DNA of 55,424 bases from positions 1-55,424 of the forward strand of contig JACQZQ010000124.1 in NCBI GenBank assembly GCA_016213785.1, read 5' to 3'. The position numbers and the translations under genes were made by a program. Below, piece after piece: positions 44,779-53,912 of the stretch. The notes beneath the pieces are model-generated. The model saw nothing but the letters and a program-made list of their open reading frames with translations. It was not told the DNA's origin and made no database searches. This DNA comes from Acidobacteriota bacterium. Its GTDB lineage: Bacteria > Acidobacteriota > Blastocatellia > Chloracidobacteriales > JADJPF01. The first letter of the stretch is position 1, and each line of letters opens with the position of its first letter.

Positions 44779-46650
44779 ATGCCAGAACAAGTACTTATAA
44801 ATACCCTACTACTACTTATTAGCTCGCTTTTTTGCGGCCTACTTTTTATTTTCTCGCTCTCTCAAACAGAAAAAACTCGCCAACATTTACCTTTAATTAT
44901 TTTCCTAGGTGGTTTATCTATTTGGTATTTTTTACTAACAATAGGCCAGCTACCAATGCTAGAAATTTTTCCTAACAGACTAAGAAAAATCCCTGTATTT
45001 GGGCTAGCTAGACCTATTTTACTGCTTGTTTTTACAGCAATTGCACATTGTTATATTGTTGAAATAAGAAAACGGGGTGAGGTTATAAGCAAGTGGTTAA
45101 GCCCACCAAAATTATATATTTACAGTTTTATCGCTTTAAGTAAAATTCGTTGGTCGCTTGCCGATAGATTTAACCACCCTAAACTTGCAGCAATAGTTGC
45201 TTTATTTGGGTTGGGACTGCTTTTAGTAGTAATTTTTATTTGTTATCGCAAACTTAATAAATTTTCTATATTAAACAAACAAAATTCTAGTAGATTTGAG
45301 CAACTTTCTTGGCCTATTAGTTTTTTATTTTCTATAGTATTAATTTTAGGAGCTTTTTTTCATACCTTAAATGGAAATATATCTCCTAGCCTTTATGATA
45401 GCTATGCTCTTATTTCTGCGTTACCTCTAATTTTTTGGCTAATTTATTATCATACTCCTTATTTATTCTTTGATGTACTAGCAAAACGAGGAATACAAAC
45501 AATATTTTTTGCAATAATTTTTGGATTTTATTATGGAGTTTTAGCATATTATTTAAAAGTATTTCCTGATAATTCTTTATTATTTTATTTATCACTAGGA
45601 ATTATTTTTAGTCTGCCTACAGGCTTATTAACTCGTTTGCAGATTTTTCTGGATCGAACAATTGATATTCATCTTTTAGGACGAACCCCCTTTCAAGACT
45701 TGCTAATTGAGTTAAATTCTAAACTAGGAGCCTCAACAAACTTAGAAAATGCTATTCAAATAGCTTGCAATACAGCTAAACAAGCTCTTAAAGCTCAAAA
45801 GGTTAAATATTTTTCATTAGAAAAAGATGCAGTAGAAAACCCTAATCTTATAAATATTTCTGTAATTAATAATGAAGAAATTTTAGGAAGATTAGAGATA
45901 GAGCCAACTTCAGGAAATAGACGTTACTTAAGCGAAGATTTGAAATTTGCTAAACTTATTGCTAGTAACCTTGCTAGTACTATGGCACGTCTTAAACTCC
46001 AAAAAGAACAAGAAGAACGTAAAGTTATAGAACTTGAACTAATTAATACTGCTAATGCATTACGGTTAAAAGCATTACAAGCACAACTTAACCCACATTT
46101 TCTTTTTAATAGCATGAACTTAATTGCTAGCCTAGTTCGTAGCGCTCCAGATAGAGCACGTGCCGCAGTCCAATATTTATCAAGAGTCTACCGTTATGTA
46201 CTAGATAGTTCTCGCCAAGACTTAGTTACGGTTGCAGATGAAATTAACTTTCTAAAAGCATATCTAGATATAGAACAACTTCGTTTTGAATCTCGCTTAA
46301 ATGTTACTTTTGATTTATGTGCAAATTTAGAAAAGCATTTTATTCCCCCAATGCTACTTCAACCACTAGTGGAAAATGCTATTAAACATGGCTTAAGCCC
46401 CAAAATAGAAGGTGGTCTGTTACTAATTAAGATTTCTACTATAGATAATACTCTAGAGTTTATTATTAGCGATACTGGAGAGGGATTTGACCCAAGTAAG
46501 CCTCCAAAAGGTAGCGGTGTAGGTATATCAAACGTCCAACAACAATTAAACTTACGTTATCAGACTGAATTATTTGTAACTAGTACCCTTCAAATAGGTA
46601 CAGAGATAAAATTTTCTCTACCTTTAGAAAAAATAAAAGTTAGGAGTTAA
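44779..46650 (+). CDS. LytS-like sensor histidine kinase (His_kinase family)
   Basis: The 623-residue protein has about seven membrane helices in the first 300 residues, then a GAF-like linker. The kinase core of the PF06580 type follows, with the phospho-accepting H440 in QLNPHFLFNSMN. The ATP-binding part has LLQPLVENAIKHGLSP and DTGEGFDP. Such kinases sense a membrane signal and phosphorylate a LytTR regulator. The response-regulator gene follows after 5 bp. The N-terminal membrane region is not a typical 5TM-LYT domain, so the signal is unknown. No ribosome binding site is obvious. Confidence 0.88.
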   Translation: MPEQVLINTLLLLISSLFCGLLFIFSLSQTEKTRQHLPLIIFLGGLSIWYFLLTIGQLPMLEIFPNRLRKIPVFGLARPILLLVFTAIAHCYIVEIRKRGEVISKWLSPPKLYIYSFIALSKIRWSLADRFNHPKLAAIVALFGLGLLLVVIFICYRKLNKFSILNKQNSSRFEQLSWPISFLFSIVLILGAFFHTLNGNISPSLYDSYALISALPLIFWLIYYHTPYLFFDVLAKRGIQTIFFAIIFGFYYGVLAYYLKVFPDNSLLFYLSLGIIFSLPTGLLTRLQIFLDRTIDIHLLGRTPFQDLLIELNSKLGASTNLENAIQIACNTAKQALKAQKVKYFSLEKDAVENPNLINISVINNEEILGRLEIEPTSGNRRYLSEDLKFAKLIASNLASTMARLKLQKEQEERKVIELELINTANALRLKALQAQLNPHFLFNSMNLIASLVRSAPDRARAAVQYLSRVYRYVLDSSRQDLVTVADEINFLKAYLDIEQLRFESRLNVTFDLCANLEKHFIPPMLLQPLVENAIKHGLSPKIEGGLLLIKISTIDNTLEFIISDTGEGFDPSKPPKGSGVGISNVQQQLNLRYQTELFVTSTLQIGTEIKFSLPLEKIKVRS

Positions 46651-46655
46651 CATTT

Positions 46656-47414
46656 ATGCGAACATTGATAGTAGATGATGAGTCTCATTGTCGTTCAGAA
46701 TTAAGACACTTACTTTTAGGTTTTCCACAAATAGAAGTTATTGGTGAAGCAATTAATGGGATTGATGCGCTAGAAAAATGTCGTAGCCTGTCACCAGAGT
46801 TAGTATTTTTGGATATTCAAATGCCTGGATTAAACGGTTTAGAGGTAGCGGCAGCACTAGAAGAATTACCACAGATTGTTTTTGTAACAGCTTATGATGA
46901 GCATGCGCTTAAAGCTTTTGAAGTAGGAGCAATTGATTATTTACTTAAACCTATTAGTGAAGAACGTCTAGAACAATGTATTAATAGATTAAATAGACAA
47001 CGTATTACACTTACAACAAATAATTCAATGCCTGTTGAGCTAGAAACTGTACTTAAGACCTGGGCAGAGGCCAAACAGGAGTATTTAGCTAGAATTGTAG
47101 GGCGAAAGTCTCAAAGGATTTTTGTTTTACCTATTGAGCAAATTTATTGTTTTGAAATAGAAAGCCAGCTTTTACATGCAATTACGGAAAAAGAAAAGTT
47201 TTGGACAAATTATCAAATGAAGACATTGGAGTTACGTCTTGACCCAAAACAATTTGTACGAGTACATCGTGAAAGCATTGTAAATATTAATTTTATTCGT
47301 GAAATTGCACCAATTACTAAAGAACGCTATGAAATTACCTTACATAATAATTATAAAGTAGGCGTAAGTCGAAATTACTTACCACAGATTAAAGATATGT
47401 TGGAATGGGCTTAA
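46656..47414 (+). CDS. LytTR-family response regulator
   Basis: The 252-residue protein has an N-terminal receiver domain with VDDE acids, the phospho-accepting D53 in VFLDIQMPG, a Thr/Lys pair near 79 and 99 (FVTAYDEHA, YLLKPIS), and a C-terminal LytTR domain (about 145-250). The latter carries RVHRESIVN and YEITLHNNYKVGVSRNYLP. LytTR domains bind DNA through a beta fold and act as dimers on direct repeats. TAGGAG lies 10 bp before the ATG, at the end of the kinase gene. It pairs with the kinase as a two-component system. Confidence 0.92.
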   Translation: MRTLIVDDESHCRSELRHLLLGFPQIEVIGEAINGIDALEKCRSLSPELVFLDIQMPGLNGLEVAAALEELPQIVFVTAYDEHALKAFEVGAIDYLLKPISEERLEQCINRLNRQRITLTTNNSMPVELETVLKTWAEAKQEYLARIVGRKSQRIFVLPIEQIYCFEIESQLLHAITEKEKFWTNYQMKTLELRLDPKQFVRVHRESIVNINFIREIAPITKERYEITLHNNYKVGVSRNYLPQIKDMLEWA

Positions 47415-47583
47415 ATTACTTAGGAGTTTTGTACCTATCAACTTCTGTTACTGAGGCTCTCCTCATAGGCAAAATATTTTCTATCTAGCAATATCTCATA
47501 AAATTTTCGGAACCAAAAACCCCAAAAGGATACTAAAAATTTAAGATTTTGCTTTATTGCTTAATTAAGGAGAGTTTCTAGTT

Positions 47584-48456
47584 ATGACAAATAAATTTAG
47601 AAAAGGAGTTTTTATTCTTATTGTAGGATTTTTAGCGCTCTTTTTATTTCGTCTAAGTTATGGCTATTTATCAACTACTGAGAATACTTTTATTGACACC
47701 ATACAAAGTTCTATTGATAACACTTTTGAGTTTTCTAGAAAAAATTACGCTAGTGAAAAGTTTAAAGTAGACCGCAAATCTGACAATCAAAGCTATAACG
47801 TTGACCAAAAATATGAAAAAATCGCATCACTCTATACTAACACAGCAAACTTTGATCAAGATGAAAAGAAAGTTAGAGAAACCATTACTCAATTTAAGGC
47901 TCTAGTCCAATTTGAGCAAAATTATGGACTAAAAGGTTCTCGTCGCTTAAATCTTGCTATAGGAGTTGCCCCAGAATCATTTGATGCCTTTGTTGAAGAA
48001 ATCAAAAAAGTTGGAACTATTTCCTCAATACATATCAATAAAACTGATAAAACTAATGAATATAAAGACTTAAATGCTAAAAGAGTTTCTTTAGAAAAAG
48101 CTCGTGAGTCTTTAATTGCTCTTAAAAACAAAGGTGGTGCAGTTAATGAGTTAATTAATTTAGAAGATCGTATTCTTGCTATAGAAACAGAAATTCAATC
48201 AACAGGCATTAGATTAGGTGAATATGACCTAGAAAATGAATTTTGTACTGTAAAATTTGGCCTAGAAGAAAACCAATCTGTTAAAAAAGAAATCTCCCTC
48301 TCACACCGTATTAAAGTAGCGCTAGAATGGACAATTAAATATTATCTACTACTATTAGCTATTTGCTTTGTTGGTAGCTTATCTATCTTAATAGGGGTTA
48401 CTTTGCTGGAAAAACTAAACGTTGTTTCTAGTCTAATAGCTAAAAAACAAGATTAA
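47584..48456 (+). CDS. DUF4349 membrane protein
   Basis: The 290-residue protein has a membrane helix at about 7-28 and another at about 252-275. A folded periplasmic part lies between them, including FKALVQFEQNYGLKGSRRLNL and a coiled coil (about 160-215) with LEKARESLIALKNK and IETEIQSTGIRLGEY. This arrangement and these motifs match DUF4349, a widespread envelope family of unknown function. AAGGAGAG lies about 11 bp before the ATG. It follows the LytTR regulator but after 170 bp of mixed sequence, so co-transcription is uncertain. A terminator follows. Confidence 0.85.
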   Translation: MTNKFRKGVFILIVGFLALFLFRLSYGYLSTTENTFIDTIQSSIDNTFEFSRKNYASEKFKVDRKSDNQSYNVDQKYEKIASLYTNTANFDQDEKKVRETITQFKALVQFEQNYGLKGSRRLNLAIGVAPESFDAFVEEIKKVGTISSIHINKTDKTNEYKDLNAKRVSLEKARESLIALKNKGGAVNELINLEDRILAIETEIQSTGIRLGEYDLENEFCTVKFGLEENQSVKKEISLSHRIKVALEWTIKYYLLLLAICFVGSLSILIGVTLLEKLNVVSSLIAKKQD

Positions 48457-48486
48457 ACATTTTGACCCTTAACTTTAATCCAATTG

Positions 48487-48516
48487 AAAAATAGGTAGCG
48501 GTAGCTGCCTATTTTT
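48487..48516 (+). terminator. Intrinsic terminator
   Basis: A 13-bp stem with one G-U pair (48487-48499 with 48504-48516), GGTA loop, followed by a T-tract, after the DUF4349 gene. Confidence 0.85.
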
Positions 48517-48639
48517 TTGTCTTCTAAATAATTTATAAGTTGGTGGCAGGATTTTTAACAAATTCCATCTATAACATTTTGTAACACCTTTTTAATCAAC
48601 AATATTCCACTGAGTTTAACCTTAAAAGGAGAATTAATA

Positions 48640-48954
48640 ATGGTATTTAATAAAATATTTATTATGGGAAAAGTAGGTAGAGATCCTCAATTAAAACTTA
48701 CTGATGAAGGCGAGCACATTTGTTATTTAGCAGTTTCAACGGAAGAAACCATAAAAGAGCAAAATGTTATAACTTGGTATCAAGTAATTTTACTAGGCAA
48801 TCAAGCAAAAAAAGCTAAAATAAGTTTAAGTAAGGGTAGCAATGTTTTTGTAGAAGGCCGTTTGCGCCTACAACAAATGAAAGATAAACAGGGCAACCCT
48901 CATAATGTTTTAGAAATTTCTGCAAAGAATTTCTACTCTCTAAACTCCTTATAA
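48640..48954 (+). CDS. ssb: Short single-stranded DNA-binding protein, OB fold only
   Basis: The 104-residue protein is a single OB fold: FNKIFIMGKVGRDPQLKL, then VITWYQVILLGNQAKKAK and GSNVFVEGRLRLQQMKDKQGN, which are the usual SSB blocks. It ends at YSLNSL, without the disordered linker and the acidic DDDIPF-type tip that binds partner proteins. It may therefore be an accessory SSB, for example for competence, mobile-element or repair use, rather than the main replication SSB. AAAGGAG lies 9 bp before the ATG. RecD2 follows 150 bp later behind a terminator. Confidence 0.85.
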   Translation: MVFNKIFIMGKVGRDPQLKLTDEGEHICYLAVSTEETIKEQNVITWYQVILLGNQAKKAKISLSKGSNVFVEGRLRLQQMKDKQGNPHNVLEISAKNFYSLNSL

Positions 48955-48981
48955 ATCTTCTGTCAAATCCTTAATCTCTAT

Positions 48982-49018
48982 TAAGCCCAGTAAACTCAAT
49001 AAGTTAGTACTGGGCTTA
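48982..49018 (+). terminator. Intrinsic terminator
   Basis: A perfect 11-bp stem (48982-48992 with 49008-49018) with a 15-nt loop and a TATTTTTT tract, after the SSB gene. Confidence 0.85.
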
Positions 49019-49104
49019 TATTTTTTATTTCTTAGGCAAATAAGCCTTGATTTTTCTTACTGTTAAAAAGATACTTAAATTTCTAGAAAAAATTAAGGCA
49101 AAAT

Positions 49105-51315
49105 ATGTCTAACAATAACGAAAAATTAATTGAATTAATAGGCTCAGTTAAACGAATTACCTTTCATAACCCTAGTAATGGCTGGTCGGTTTTGCGCTTA
49201 AATGTAAAAGGCTCACTAGATGAAGTTACAGTAACAGGAAGTTTTAGCGCAATTACTCCAGGGGAAAATCTTACTGTCTCTGGTTTCTGGATCAATGATA
49301 CTACTTACGGTTTTCAGTTCAAGGCTATTTCTTATCAGATATCTCGCCCAGCAACTCTTGTTGGAATTGAAAAATATCTTGGCTCAGGTTTAATTAAAGG
49401 AGTTGGGCCTGTTACAGCGCGTCGTATTGTGCAAAAATTTGGGCTAGATACTCTAGATATTATTGAAGCTGACCCTGACCGCTTAAAAGAAGTTTATGGA
49501 ATATCTGCTTTTCGCATAACACGAATTAAAAATGCTTGGGTAGAACAAAAAGAAATCCGTAATATTATGACTTTTCTTACCTCTCATAATGTTTCTTCTC
49601 ATTTTGCAGTAAAAATATTTAAGCAGTATGGAAAGGACACAATAAAGACTATTGAAACTAACCCGTATCAACTAGCTCGTGATATTTATGGGATTGGTTT
49701 TAAGAGTGCAGACAAAATTGCTCTAAATCTAGGGTTAGCTCGCGATTCTCAAGCACGACTTCGTGCAGGAATTTCACATGTACTTTATGAGGCTACAGAA
49801 GATGGTCACTGTTTTTTACCAAAAGTAGAACTACTAGAGCGTGCAACTACTACTTTAGAAGTTCCTGATGAAGCGCTTTTTATTCCTTTAATTGAAGTAA
49901 TGACAGTAGATAAAGAACTCTATAAAGTTGAAGTTCCTATAACTAAAGAAGCTATATATGTAGGCCCACTTTTCTTATCTGAACGCGCAACAGCAATGCG
50001 CCTACTAAACTTTAATCACCCTATAGCAATTGACCTTAAGCGTGTAGATAAGTGGCTAACACGCTTTTGTGAAAAAGAAAGTTTTACTCTCTCAGAAGAA
50101 CAAAAAGAATCAATAATTAAAGTTGTAAGTAGTGGAGTTAGTGTTATAACAGGTGGGCCAGGATGCGGAAAAACTACTACTGTAAGAGCATTAGTTAAAC
50201 TCTTGCAAGCAATGGGAAAAAAAGTTCTACTAGCATCACCCACAGGCCGTGCAGCCCAACGTTTAGGAGAAGTAACAGGTCGTGAAGCTAAAACCATTCA
50301 TAGGCTTTTAGAATTTGACCCAACTACTTTTTCTTTTAAGCATGACACAGAAAACCCTCTTGAAGGCGATGTGTTTATCATTGATGAATCATCTATGATA
50401 GATATTTTACTTGCCAATAGTTTACTTAAAGCAATTCCTAGTGATGCACAAATTTGTTTTGTTGGTGATGCTGATCAATTGCCTTCTGTAGGGCCAGGTC
50501 AGTTTCTTCAAGATGTAATTGAGTCAAATGTAATTCCAGTAGCACGTTTAACACAAGTCTTTCGCCAAGCGGCAGCAAGCAATATAATTTCCTATGCTCA
50601 TAAAATTAATCAAGCTCAAATGCCCGAATTTGCACGCCCTGGTAGCTCTATATCAGACTGTTACTTAGTAGAAGAAACAGATCCAGAAAAAATAAATGCT
50701 TTAGTTATAAAAATTGTTACACAATCTATTCCAAAAAAATTTCAGATTCATTCCCAACAGATTCAAGTACTTGCACCAATGAAGCGAGGAAGCCTAGGTA
50801 CAACAAACCTAAATATTATGCTTCAAGAAGCAATAAATCCTGCAAGTGATGAAAAAACAGAAGTTAAATGGGGAATTACTACTTATCGGATTGGGGATCG
50901 TGTTATTCAGCAAGTTAACAACTATCAATTAGAAGTATTTAATGGTGATATAGGTCATATTAAAAGTATTGATTTAGAAGACCGTCAGCTAGAAGTAAGT
51001 TTTAACGACAAAACTATTACTTATGATTTTTCTGATATACATGAATTATCCCTAGCTTATGCAATATCGGTTCATCGTTCTCAAGGGAGTGAATACCCTG
51101 CAATAGTAATGCCAATACATTTTCAGCATTGGAATTTGCTTAATCGTTCAATTGTCTATACTGGGCTAACTAGAGCTAAAAAACTTGCTATTTTAATTGG
51201 TCAAACTGGAGCAATAAAAAAAGCAATTAAGCAAAATTCCTCTGAGCGTTATACTAATTTAGCAGAAACTTTAAGAGTAGGTAAAACCGGAGTTGGAATT
51301 GGCAAATTATGGTAA
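49105..51315 (+). CDS. recD2: RecD2-type SF1B DNA helicase
   Basis: The 736-residue protein has an N-terminal OB-like and helix-hairpin-helix region with FHNPSNGWSVLRL and GIEKYLGSGLIKGVGPVTA (about 91-110). The SF1 core follows, with Walker A GGPGCGKTTT (350-359), DESSMID and QVFRQAAASNI. The last motif, SVHRSQGSEYPAIVMP, leads to the GLTRAKKLAILIG end. RecD2 unwinds DNA 5'-3' and works outside the RecBCD complex in recombination and replication-fork repair. No recB or recC is nearby. A TAAGG ribosome binding site precedes the ATG. Confidence 0.93.
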   Translation: MSNNNEKLIELIGSVKRITFHNPSNGWSVLRLNVKGSLDEVTVTGSFSAITPGENLTVSGFWINDTTYGFQFKAISYQISRPATLVGIEKYLGSGLIKGVGPVTARRIVQKFGLDTLDIIEADPDRLKEVYGISAFRITRIKNAWVEQKEIRNIMTFLTSHNVSSHFAVKIFKQYGKDTIKTIETNPYQLARDIYGIGFKSADKIALNLGLARDSQARLRAGISHVLYEATEDGHCFLPKVELLERATTTLEVPDEALFIPLIEVMTVDKELYKVEVPITKEAIYVGPLFLSERATAMRLLNFNHPIAIDLKRVDKWLTRFCEKESFTLSEEQKESIIKVVSSGVSVITGGPGCGKTTTVRALVKLLQAMGKKVLLASPTGRAAQRLGEVTGREAKTIHRLLEFDPTTFSFKHDTENPLEGDVFIIDESSMIDILLANSLLKAIPSDAQICFVGDADQLPSVGPGQFLQDVIESNVIPVARLTQVFRQAAASNIISYAHKINQAQMPEFARPGSSISDCYLVEETDPEKINALVIKIVTQSIPKKFQIHSQQIQVLAPMKRGSLGTTNLNIMLQEAINPASDEKTEVKWGITTYRIGDRVIQQVNNYQLEVFNGDIGHIKSIDLEDRQLEVSFNDKTITYDFSDIHELSLAYAISVHRSQGSEYPAIVMPIHFQHWNLLNRSIVYTGLTRAKKLAILIGQTGAIKKAIKQNSSERYTNLAETLRVGKTGVGIGKLW

Positions 51316-51366
51316 GTTTTTTTAATAAACACAAATTTCTTCTATCGTTTCTTATACTTACATCAA

Positions 51367-51398
51367 AAAAATAACCCAACCTATGTTGGGCTATTTTT
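51367..51398 (+). terminator. Intrinsic terminator
   Basis: A stem with one mismatch (about 51367-51380 with 51385-51398) and a CTAT loop, ending in a T-tract, after recD2; it lies 40 bp before the convergent carbonic anhydrase gene's stop. Confidence 0.7.
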
Positions 51399-51437
51399 AT
51401 CTATACTATTTCTTTAAGTTATTTTTAGAAGTTATTT

Positions 51438-52004
51438 TTAGTGGTGGCTTTCTTTTGAATGTTCACCTTTTCCTGCTTTTTTACCTAATTCCTCTACTTT
51501 TCCCTCTAAATCAATTATTGCCAACTCAACATCTAATTGTGGATATTTCTTTTGAATAGTATCAGCTAGTGCATTCATTTGCTCTAGGTGAACTTTATTT
51601 TCTTTAGCACGGTCTTTTTCTAACCCTTCTTGTTTTAGAAATACTCTATATGCTCCGCAATCTCTATGATCAAGAATAATTACTTTATGAATATTATGTA
51701 ACTTAATAGCTACATCAACATGTTCTATAAAAGTTTGCCCCCAAGAAGGATAAACAGTGTTAGTTGCGCCTAAAGATGCTCCTGCTAAAACTATGTGATC
51801 GTATTTGTCTCTAAGTCCTTTACTAGACATATAAGCTTCAGTTTCATTAACTACACGATAATCTATGCAGCTAAGTAATAAAGCTTCAGTGCTACCATAA
51901 ACAGCCGCTTTAGTAGCAGGTATGTTTGAAACGGAGACGCTTGCAAGCAAAGCTAAACCTAAGAAAGCAGATCTAAAGTGTTTTCTTAATGCGCTAAAAT
52001 TCAT
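51438..52004 (-). CDS. Exported beta-class carbonic anhydrase-like protein
   Basis: The 188-residue protein has a signal peptide (about 1-33) and a beta-carbonic-anhydrase-type core. The zinc and catalytic residues are C46 and the D48/R50 pair in CIDYR, and H113 and C116 in LDHRDCGAY. All four of the needed zinc and dyad positions are present, so it may interconvert CO2 and bicarbonate in the periplasm. The sequence is shorter than usual and ends with a His/Ser/Lys/Glu-rich tail. AAGGAGA lies 8 bp before the ATG. An alternative is a CA-like fold with another activity. Confidence 0.8.
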   Translation of the reverse strand: MNFSALRKHFRSAFLGLALLASVSVSNIPATKAAVYGSTEALLLSCIDYRVVNETEAYMSSKGLRDKYDHIVLAGASLGATNTVYPSWGQTFIEHVDVAIKLHNIHKVIILDHRDCGAYRVFLKQEGLEKDRAKENKVHLEQMNALADTIQKKYPQLDVELAIIDLEGKVEELGKKAGKGEHSKESHH

Positions 52005-52093
52005 AGATTTTCTCCTTGACTATTTTTAATTTTAGTGAGTATTTTTTGGGTAGTGTAGAGAGTATTGAACAACAAAACTTCAACAAAAGAAAC

Positions 52094-52124
52094 AAGAAGT
52101 TTTAAGAATCCCGGAAAACTTCTT
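52094..52124 (-). terminator. Intrinsic terminator of lolA
   Basis: A perfect 10-bp stem (52094-52103 with 52115-52124) and 11-nt loop, 34 bp after the minus-strand lolA stop. TGTTTCTTTTG follows on the minus strand. Confidence 0.55.
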
Positions 52125-52158
52125 ACCCATATACCAACCCACTTAGTTTATAGATTAT

Positions 52159-52833
52159 CTATCGTAAAACCTTTACTCCTTCAGGTGCTACAAACTCAAA
52201 CCTACTATCGTCTACTAGAGAATTTTCCTTAAAGTTTGAAAGAATAAAATCTGACCTACCATCATTAGCATTAATTAAAACTATTCTACTTAACCTAATG
52301 GCTTTAGGCTCTATCTCAACAAATAATCTTTTTAACGTATTACTAATGCGCTTAGGCACAAGTTCTAGAACTATATTACCAGCTACTATTGGGGATTCTA
52401 CTGTTGAAATTTCTACAGACTTAAAATCTTTTTGTAAATTACGTCGCCCTAATAAAAATACAAAAGGAGCGCGAGGATCATCTGTTTCTTTTAGTTCTGC
52501 AACAGTAACTTCTTTTTCTAGAGGTAAATAAAAATAAACGGTTTTATCATTAACAATAAAGATTTTTTCTTCTGGCTCGCGATAATCCCAACGCATTTTT
52601 CCTGGGCGTTTTAATTGTAATGTACCTTGTTCTTGAAGTTTACGACCTGCACGATCTCGGTAAATTTGTGTAAAGTCTGCGACTAATCCTTTCATATTAC
52701 CATAACGTGCTTCTAATCCAACAATTAGCTTCTTTGTCATTTCATTTTCAGCTTGGCTAGGTAAAATAACTAGCATCAATAAAATAATTGTAAAAACTAA
52801 CTTAAAAACTAACTTAAAAATATTATGTGTCAT
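52159..52833 (-). CDS. lolA: Outer-membrane lipoprotein carrier protein LolA
   Basis: LolA carries lipoproteins across the periplasm from the LolCDE transporter to the outer membrane. The 224-residue protein has a signal peptide ending SQAEN, then VADFTQIYRDRAGRKLQEQGTL, the PGKMRWDYREPEEK block, FLLGRRNLQKDF, and VELVPKR, all typical. It marks the cell as diderm. AAAGGA is 14 bp before the chosen ATG. It lies divergently from the patatin-like gene, with 91 bp between them, and no other Lol component is in the window. Confidence 0.9.
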   Translation of the reverse strand: MTHNIFKLVFKLVFTIILLMLVILPSQAENEMTKKLIVGLEARYGNMKGLVADFTQIYRDRAGRKLQEQGTLQLKRPGKMRWDYREPEEKIFIVNDKTVYFYLPLEKEVTVAELKETDDPRAPFVFLLGRRNLQKDFKSVEISTVESPIVAGNIVLELVPKRISNTLKRLFVEIEPKAIRLSRIVLINANDGRSDFILSNFKENSLVDDSRFEFVAPEGVKVLR

Positions 52834-52924
52834 ATTAGAAAAGCATCCTTTAATAAAATCTCTTTGTTCTAGTTGATAAAACTAGCTAACATTAGCATAA
52901 GCTTAGATTCTCGGAGAATGATTT

Positions 52925-53710
52925 ATGAAGCCTACTCGTCCAAAAATTGGTTTAGCACTTTCTGGTGGTGCTGCTAGAGGTATTGCTCATATTGGAGCAT
53001 TAAAAGTACTTGAAGAGCATGACTTTCCTATAGACTTTATCGCTGGTACAAGTATGGGGTCAATTGTTGCTGGTGCTTATGCTTCAGGAATGAAAATTGG
53101 GCTACTAGAAGAAATCGCATTAAGTATTCGCTGGCGTGATGCTAGTAAAGTGTCTTTTTCTAAATTAGCAATAATGTCTATTAACCCTCTAGAAGAAATG
53201 TTGCGTCGTATTATGCCAATAAGTGATTTTGCTAAGATGCGTATTCCCTTAGCAATAGTTACTGCTGATGTTCAAACAGGTCAAGCAGTAGTTTTTACTA
53301 AAGGCGATGCAGTAAAAGCAATTAGAATTAGTTGTAGTGTACCAGGCTTTTTTGCTCCTTCTATTGATGAACAAGGCAGAATGCTTGTTGATGGTGGAAT
53401 TGTCCAAAACTTGCCTGTAGACGCTGTTTTAGCTCTAGGTGCAGAAAAAGTTATTGGCATAGATGTTAATTCAGGGATTGAAATGCCTTCACATCCTGCT
53501 AATATTTTCCAACTCTTAATGCAATCCTATATGATAATTGGTCGAGGCTCAGCGGCTTTTCAAGCAAGCCATGCTGACTTAATAGTCGAACCTAAAACAG
53601 GCCGAATAAGAGTTGATGAACTAGAAAAAGCAAAAGAATTAATAGCAGCAGGAGAAGCAGCAATGCTTAAAGCTTTACCCACTGCAAAAGCTCTATTAGA
53701 AAACTGTTGA
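52925..53710 (+). CDS. Patatin-like phospholipase (RssA-type)
   Basis: The 261-residue protein has the oxyanion-hole motif LSGGAARG (12-19), the nucleophile elbow GTSMGS (S43) and the catalytic Asp in LVDGG (D156). These are the Ser-Asp dyad and the elements of a patatin acyl hydrolase. Length and layout match the cytosolic single-domain RssA group, which cleaves acyl esters in membrane lipids. No signal peptide is present. CGGAGA precedes the ATG. A terminator-like hairpin follows in the gap before the chemoreceptor gene. Confidence 0.92.
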   Translation: MKPTRPKIGLALSGGAARGIAHIGALKVLEEHDFPIDFIAGTSMGSIVAGAYASGMKIGLLEEIALSIRWRDASKVSFSKLAIMSINPLEEMLRRIMPISDFAKMRIPLAIVTADVQTGQAVVFTKGDAVKAIRISCSVPGFFAPSIDEQGRMLVDGGIVQNLPVDAVLALGAEKVIGIDVNSGIEMPSHPANIFQLLMQSYMIIGRGSAAFQASHADLIVEPKTGRIRVDELEKAKELIAAGEAAMLKALPTAKALLENC

Positions 53711-53769
53711 AGATAATTTTGCTGTGCAATATAACCATAGACTAACATTCTAGGGATTTTTCTTTAACT

Positions 53770-53802
53770 AAAGGCTGTAATATTTTTAGGACAAAAGCCT
53801 TT
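53770..53802 (+). terminator. Hairpin terminator after the patatin-like gene
   Basis: AAAGGCT (53770-53776) pairs with AGCCTTT (53796-53802), followed by TTAATTAG. A second, outer 8-bp pair of CTAGGGAT (53750-53757) and ATCCCTAG (53829-53836) surrounds it. The inner hairpin is short, so confidence is limited. Confidence 0.45.
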
Positions 53803-53912
53803 TAATTAGTGTATACTGTCGTTTTCAGATCCCTAGTTTTCTACTTTATTCTCATTAATTTTTAGTAAGCAATCAAAACACTTAAATTTTTAACAAACAA
53901 AGGCGGAAATTT

